DNA from: Halobellus clavatus
GTDB lineage: Archaea; Halobacteriota; Halobacteria; Halobacteriales; Haloferacaceae
Reading direction: 5' to 3'
DNA length: 64,000 nucleotides
NCBI RefSeq assembly: GCF_900107195.1
Contig: NZ_FNPB01000010.1
Location: 1 to 64,000 of the forward strand
The stretch's first letter is position 1, and every line of letters begins with the position of its first letter. The notes below the pieces were generated by a model, which searched no databases, was not told where the DNA came from, and worked only from the letters and a program-made list of their open reading frames with translations. Of the stretch, positions 60,852-64,000 are shown in pieces. Position numbers and translations under genes: made by a program.

Positions 60852-61340
60852 ATGGAAGCGAAGCGGGAACTGCTCGACCTGTTGCTGAGCGACGCTCGAC
60901 AGAGCACTGAGGACATCGCGCGACAACTCGGCGTCGACGCAGCAACGGTCGAGGAGCTGGTCGACGAGCTAGAGGCCGAGGGGGCAGTCCGCGGGTACCA
61001 GGCCGTCGTCGACTGGGACAGCGTGGACGAAGGACACGTCCGCGCGGAAGTCGAGTTGAACGTCGAACTCGACCGCGAGACCGGCTACGAGGACATCGCC
61101 CAGCGGATCGCGAAGTTCTCTCAGGTCGCGTCGCTGCGGCTCATCTCAGGCGACTACGACTTCGCTGTCGACGTCGAAGGCGACTCGATGCACGACGTCT
61201 CGAACTTCGTCTCAGAACAGATCGCGCCGATTCCCGAAGTCACCCAGACGGTGACGCACTTCGTGATGCGGACCTACAAGGAACGCGGCGTCTACTTCGG
61301 CGACGGCGACGACGACGACCGACTGGCCGTCTCACCATGA
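60852..61340 (+). CDS. Lrp/AsnC-family transcriptional regulator
   Basis: 162 residues. An N-terminal helix-turn-helix (ELLDLLLSDARQSTEDIARQ, TVEELVDELEAEG) is followed by a RAM-type ligand domain (AEVELNVELDRETGYEDIAQ, LRLISGDYDFAVDVEGDS). The C-terminal glycine/aspartate tail is short. The aminotransferase gene begins inside its last codon (ATGA overlap), so the pair forms an operon and the regulator probably controls amino-acid metabolism. Confidence 0.95.
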   Translation: MEAKRELLDLLLSDARQSTEDIARQLGVDAATVEELVDELEAEGAVRGYQAVVDWDSVDEGHVRAEVELNVELDRETGYEDIAQRIAKFSQVASLRLISGDYDFAVDVEGDSMHDVSNFVSEQIAPIPEVTQTVTHFVMRTYKERGVYFGDGDDDDRLAVSP

Positions 61341-62503
61341 GCGAGGAGCTCACGAGCCCGCTCTCGAAGCGAGCGCGACAGACGCCGCCGTCGGGAATCC
61401 GCCGGTTCTTCGAACTCGCCGAGGAGATGGACGACCTCGTCTCCCTCGGCGTCGGCGAACCCGACTTCTCGGCGCCGTGGGCCGCTCGCACGGCCGCGAT
61501 CGACTCCCTGGAGAAGGGACGGACTTCCTACACCGCGAACCGCGGCCGTCGCGACCTCAGAGAGCGGATCGCCGAACACGTCTCCCGGTACGACCTCCAC
61601 TACGACCCCGACGAGGAGGTCCTCGTCACCACGGGCGCGTCAGAGGGGGTCGATCTCGCGATGCGCGCGCTGGTGGATCCCGGCGACGTGGTGGCGGTCC
61701 CCGAACCGTCGTACATCTCCTACGGGCCGACGGTGACGTTCGCCGGCGGCGAACCGCTCTCGGTTCGGACTCGCGCCGAGACCGACTTCGTGCTCACCTA
61801 CGACGACCTCGAACGCGCCGGGGCCGCCGAGGCGTCGGTGCTGGTCCTCTGCTATCCGAACAACCCGACCGGCGCGGTGATGAGTCGCGACGAACTCGCC
61901 GAGGTCGCCGAGTTCGCCCGCGAGCACGATATCTTCGTCCTCTCGGACGAGATCTACGCGGCGCTCCGGTACGAAGACGACCACGTCTCGATCGCGACGC
62001 TTCCGGGGATGCGCGAGCGGACGGTCGTGTTCAACGGCTTCTCGAAGGCCTACGCCATGACGGGGCTGCGTCTGGGCTACGCGCTCGGCCCCCCGGAAGT
62101 GATCGACGGGATGAATCGAATCCACCAGTACACGATGCTGTCGTCGCCGACCACGGCACAGTACGCCGCCATCGAAGCGCTCGAATCCTGTGACGACGCC
62201 GTCGCGGAGATGCGAACGGAGTTCGATCGCCGGCGACAGTTCGTCATCTCGCGGTTCAACGAACTCGGGATGGACTGCTTCGAGGCGAAGGGCGCGTTCT
62301 ACGTGTTCCCGCAGTGTCCGCCCGGGTGGGAGAACGACGAGGAGTTCGCAGAAGCCCTGATCCGAGAGGAACGCGTCGCACTCGTACCGGGACGGGTCTT
62401 CGGGGCCGGCGGAGAGGGCCACCTGCGCGTCTCCTACGCGTCCGGAATGCGTGATCTGAGGACGGCACTCGATCGGATCGAGTCCTTCGTCGAGTCGCGC
62501 TGA
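61337..62503 (+). CDS. Class I/II PLP-dependent aminotransferase
   Basis: 388 residues. Substrate-end motif GVGEPDFSAPW, the LCYPNNPTGAV stretch, and the PLP lysine in FNGFSKAYAMTGLRLGYA (K in FSKAYA) are all intact, and the C-terminus has RVSYASGMRDL. It resembles the aspartate/aromatic aminotransferase group. The substrate is not determined; the co-transcribed Lrp gene suggests an amino acid. Start overlaps the Lrp stop by 4 nt. Confidence 0.95.
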   Translation: MSEELTSPLSKRARQTPPSGIRRFFELAEEMDDLVSLGVGEPDFSAPWAARTAAIDSLEKGRTSYTANRGRRDLRERIAEHVSRYDLHYDPDEEVLVTTGASEGVDLAMRALVDPGDVVAVPEPSYISYGPTVTFAGGEPLSVRTRAETDFVLTYDDLERAGAAEASVLVLCYPNNPTGAVMSRDELAEVAEFAREHDIFVLSDEIYAALRYEDDHVSIATLPGMRERTVVFNGFSKAYAMTGLRLGYALGPPEVIDGMNRIHQYTMLSSPTTAQYAAIEALESCDDAVAEMRTEFDRRRQFVISRFNELGMDCFEAKGAFYVFPQCPPGWENDEEFAEALIREERVALVPGRVFGAGGEGHLRVSYASGMRDLRTALDRIESFVESR

Positions 62504-62559
62504 GGGAGACGTTTCAGTTCACAAAGTATTATTTGGGAGGCCAACCTGAGTGAAAACGA

Positions 62560-63342
62560 ATGCACGCAGGACGCGGCTCCGACGACGCAGCCGTTGGTGC
62601 CACTGTGGGCGTTGCGACGGCCCTCGAGGACCTGAAGTCGCGCGGAAGCGCGCTGCTGGTCGTCGGGTCGGTGCCGGAGACGGAGTACGCACGCGTTTCG
62701 GGGTGTATGCTCGGTGACGCCTCCGAAGATCGGCGGCGATTGATCGTCGAACGGGGACGAAGTCCGGACGTTCGCTTCGCTGACATCGATCGCTGGACGC
62801 CCGAGTGGACGCGGATCCTTCACTGCGATGTCGACGCCAGAGGGTCGACGGACGTAGACGCCTCGGGAGCAGCGACTCCCGAATTCGGAACCGACGGCCC
62901 CGAATCAGGACCGACTGGCCCGTCGTCCGAGGGAATGCCGACGAATGGTCCCAAGCGATCGCTCGACGTCAGGACGTCGGTGTCGGGGTCGGTCACCGAA
63001 CTGGGTATCGAAGTCAGCACCGCAATCGATCAGTTGAACACGATCGCGGGAGGACTCGACCCGGCGGAACTACGAATCGCGTTCGACTGCACCACGTCGC
63101 TCCTCTCGAGGTACGACGAACAGACCGTCTTTCGCTTCCTCCACCTCCTCGCCAACGACGTGCGACGCGTCGAGGCGATGGGCCACGTCAGGCTCCAGAA
63201 GCCGTACGACGCGGAGATCGTCAGGCTGCTAGAACCGCTCTTCGACGCGGTCGTCGAACTGCGTCTCGAGGGGACGGTGACGCAGCAGCGATGGCACTTC
63301 CGCGACGCGGGGGTGACCTCGGAGTGGCTGTCGATCGACTGA
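62560..63342 (+). CDS. DUF7504-like haloarchaeal protein (degenerate RecA-like fold)
   Basis: 260 residues. An N-terminal strand after helix (GSALLVVGSVPETEY), a serine/threonine/glycine-rich linker at about 90-130, and a C-terminal alpha/beta part (LRIAFDCTTSLLSRYDEQTV, FRFLHLLANDVRRVEAMGHV) match the DUF7504-type proteins, which look like RecA-fold proteins without a P-loop. A tattattt TATA element lies about 30 nt before the ATG, so the message may be leaderless. Function unknown. Confidence 0.72.
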   Translation: MHAGRGSDDAAVGATVGVATALEDLKSRGSALLVVGSVPETEYARVSGCMLGDASEDRRRLIVERGRSPDVRFADIDRWTPEWTRILHCDVDARGSTDVDASGAATPEFGTDGPESGPTGPSSEGMPTNGPKRSLDVRTSVSGSVTELGIEVSTAIDQLNTIAGGLDPAELRIAFDCTTSLLSRYDEQTVFRFLHLLANDVRRVEAMGHVRLQKPYDAEIVRLLEPLFDAVVELRLEGTVTQQRWHFRDAGVTSEWLSID

Positions 63343-63368
63343 CTGCGGCGAGCACACCGACCAGTACG

Positions 63369-63378
63369 TTTTTTATTA
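63369..63378 (+). promoter_or_regulatory. TATA box of the last gene
   Basis: gttttttatta lies 22-31 nt before the ATG at 63400, consistent with a leaderless transcript. Confidence 0.55.
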
Positions 63379-63399
63379 TGTGCGTGAATCCGTAACACG

Positions 63400-64000
63400 A
63401 TGGAACGCTTCGATCGCCGTGAGCACTCGGCTTCCGACCCGATCCCGGCGACCGGGGACGATCACCTCCAGATCGAGTTCGAGACGCTCCCGGATCGAAG
63501 CGGAGTCGTCGTCTCCGACCCGATCGAACGGAGCCAGTTCGCGCTTTCGACGCCCGGACCGGGCCGCATTCGACAGGCCGATCCGACGGCGTTCCAGTTC
63601 CCCGCCGACGCCGCGGTGAGCCTGCGGACCGACCAACTCGACCTCGAAACTGCTGTCTCCGTCTGTGTTCGCGACGGCGACGGCCAGATGCTGGCCCAGA
63701 CCGAACACTTCGCAGACCAGACGTTCCCCGAGGGTCGATACAGCATCGAACTCTTCGCGCCGATCAAACTCTACCTCCGGGTCGACTCCTCGCTTCGGGT
63801 CGTCTCGGACGCGATGCAAACCAGACTCGAGTTCGGTGACGACACCGACGTGCTCGTGGGCGCGCGTTCGCACCACAAACGCCCCGCAGCGACGATCCAG
63901 ACCACCGATCGACCGCGGGACGCGATGCGTGCGGTCTCGCTCCTCGGGTCAGCCCTGAAGACGACCAGCGTCGAGCGCTCGTACCCGTCGCTGCGTGGCC
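63400..64000 (+). CDS. Conserved haloarchaeal protein of unknown function, 3' end outside the window
   Basis: The ATG at 63400 opens a frame of 200 codons with no stop before the window ends. It begins MERFDRREHSASDPI, with DRSGVVVSDPIERSQFALST, ELFAPIKLYLRVDSSL and LVGARSHHKRPAATI. This pattern is familiar from long (several-hundred-residue) uncharacterised haloarchaeal proteins that occur near DUF7504 genes, an inference from memory. No enzyme motif is visible in the present part. Confidence 0.85.
   Translation, partial: MERFDRREHSASDPIPATGDDHLQIEFETLPDRSGVVVSDPIERSQFALSTPGPGRIRQADPTAFQFPADAAVSLRTDQLDLETAVSVCVRDGDGQMLAQTEHFADQTFPEGRYSIELFAPIKLYLRVDSSLRVVSDAMQTRLEFGDDTDVLVGARSHHKRPAATIQTTDRPRDAMRAVSLLGSALKTTSVERSYPSLRG

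Noticed and set aside
1-64000. Search for tRNA, rRNA, insertion sequences and CRISPR arrays
   Set aside because: No sequence with a T-arm-like GTTCRA motif in a cloverleaf context, no transposase-like frame and no regularly spaced repeat array was seen by eye; a tRNAscan or ISfinder run would be decisive.

Overview
The window is chromosomal DNA from a halophilic archaeon (class Halobacteria). The evidence is a GC-rich sequence, acidic proteins, twin-arginine (Tat) lipoprotein signals, TATA boxes about 25-30 nt before start codons (many transcripts look leaderless), HalX response regulators, haloarchaeal transducers and many families found only in haloarchaea (DUF5518-like, DUF7504-like, DUF58/MoxR clusters). 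I see no rRNA, tRNA, CRISPR array or transposase gene, so most of it reads as ordinary chromosome with several poorly studied modules.

Layout. 1-6403: 3' end of an iron-type alcohol dehydrogenase, an amidohydrolase-Rieske pair, and a complete OpuC-type ABC importer for a quaternary-amine-like solute. 6404-7219: an 816-bp stretch without a convincing gene. 7220-13697: an RNA-ligase-like protein whose nucleotidyl lysine seems to be lost, a histidine kinase with an extra C-terminal membrane domain, and two divergent pairs: a tetraether-synthase-like radical SAM enzyme with a methyltransferase, facing a DUF547 protein with a peroxiredoxin. 13871-23464: small regulators (winged helix, ArsR, GbsR/MarR, Bat-type HTH, HalX), a STAS protein, a chemotaxis transducer preceded by a separate three-helix membrane protein, two DUF5518-like genes (one frameshifted), thymidine kinase and a Yip1-like protein.

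23607-37454: an S1/OB/DHH-like protein, Elp3, GNAT, membrane protein, superoxide dismutase, a class I photolyase, pterin genes (mptE-like and a DHPS-like protein), an MBL hydrolase, a YdjM-like protein and a cold-shock protein. 37554-51909: an iron-sulfur photolyase/cryptochrome, a second HalX regulator, a creatininase/ArfB-like amidohydrolase, a bactofilin-like membrane protein, an aldo/keto reductase, MFS transporter, Tat-exported Dyp-like and DsbA-like proteins, a COG1325-type RNA-binding protein, a large Cache-type transducer and a thioredoxin-fold protein. 52008-60719: an MFS transporter and a tightly packed six-gene operon of two von Willebrand A (VWA) membrane proteins, a coiled-coil membrane protein, another membrane protein, a MoxR ATPase and a DUF58 protein. 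60852-64000: Lrp-aminotransferase operon, a DUF7504-like protein and the 5' part of a conserved haloarchaeal gene.

Recurring themes are photo-oxidative stress (two photolyases, SOD, two thioredoxin-fold peroxiredoxin-like proteins), environmental sensing (two transducers, one kinase, two HalX regulators), and imperfect tandem duplications placed at or just past the stop codons of three genes. Start codons were chosen from TATA spacing, translational coupling and where recognisable domain sequence begins; they are inferences unless stated.
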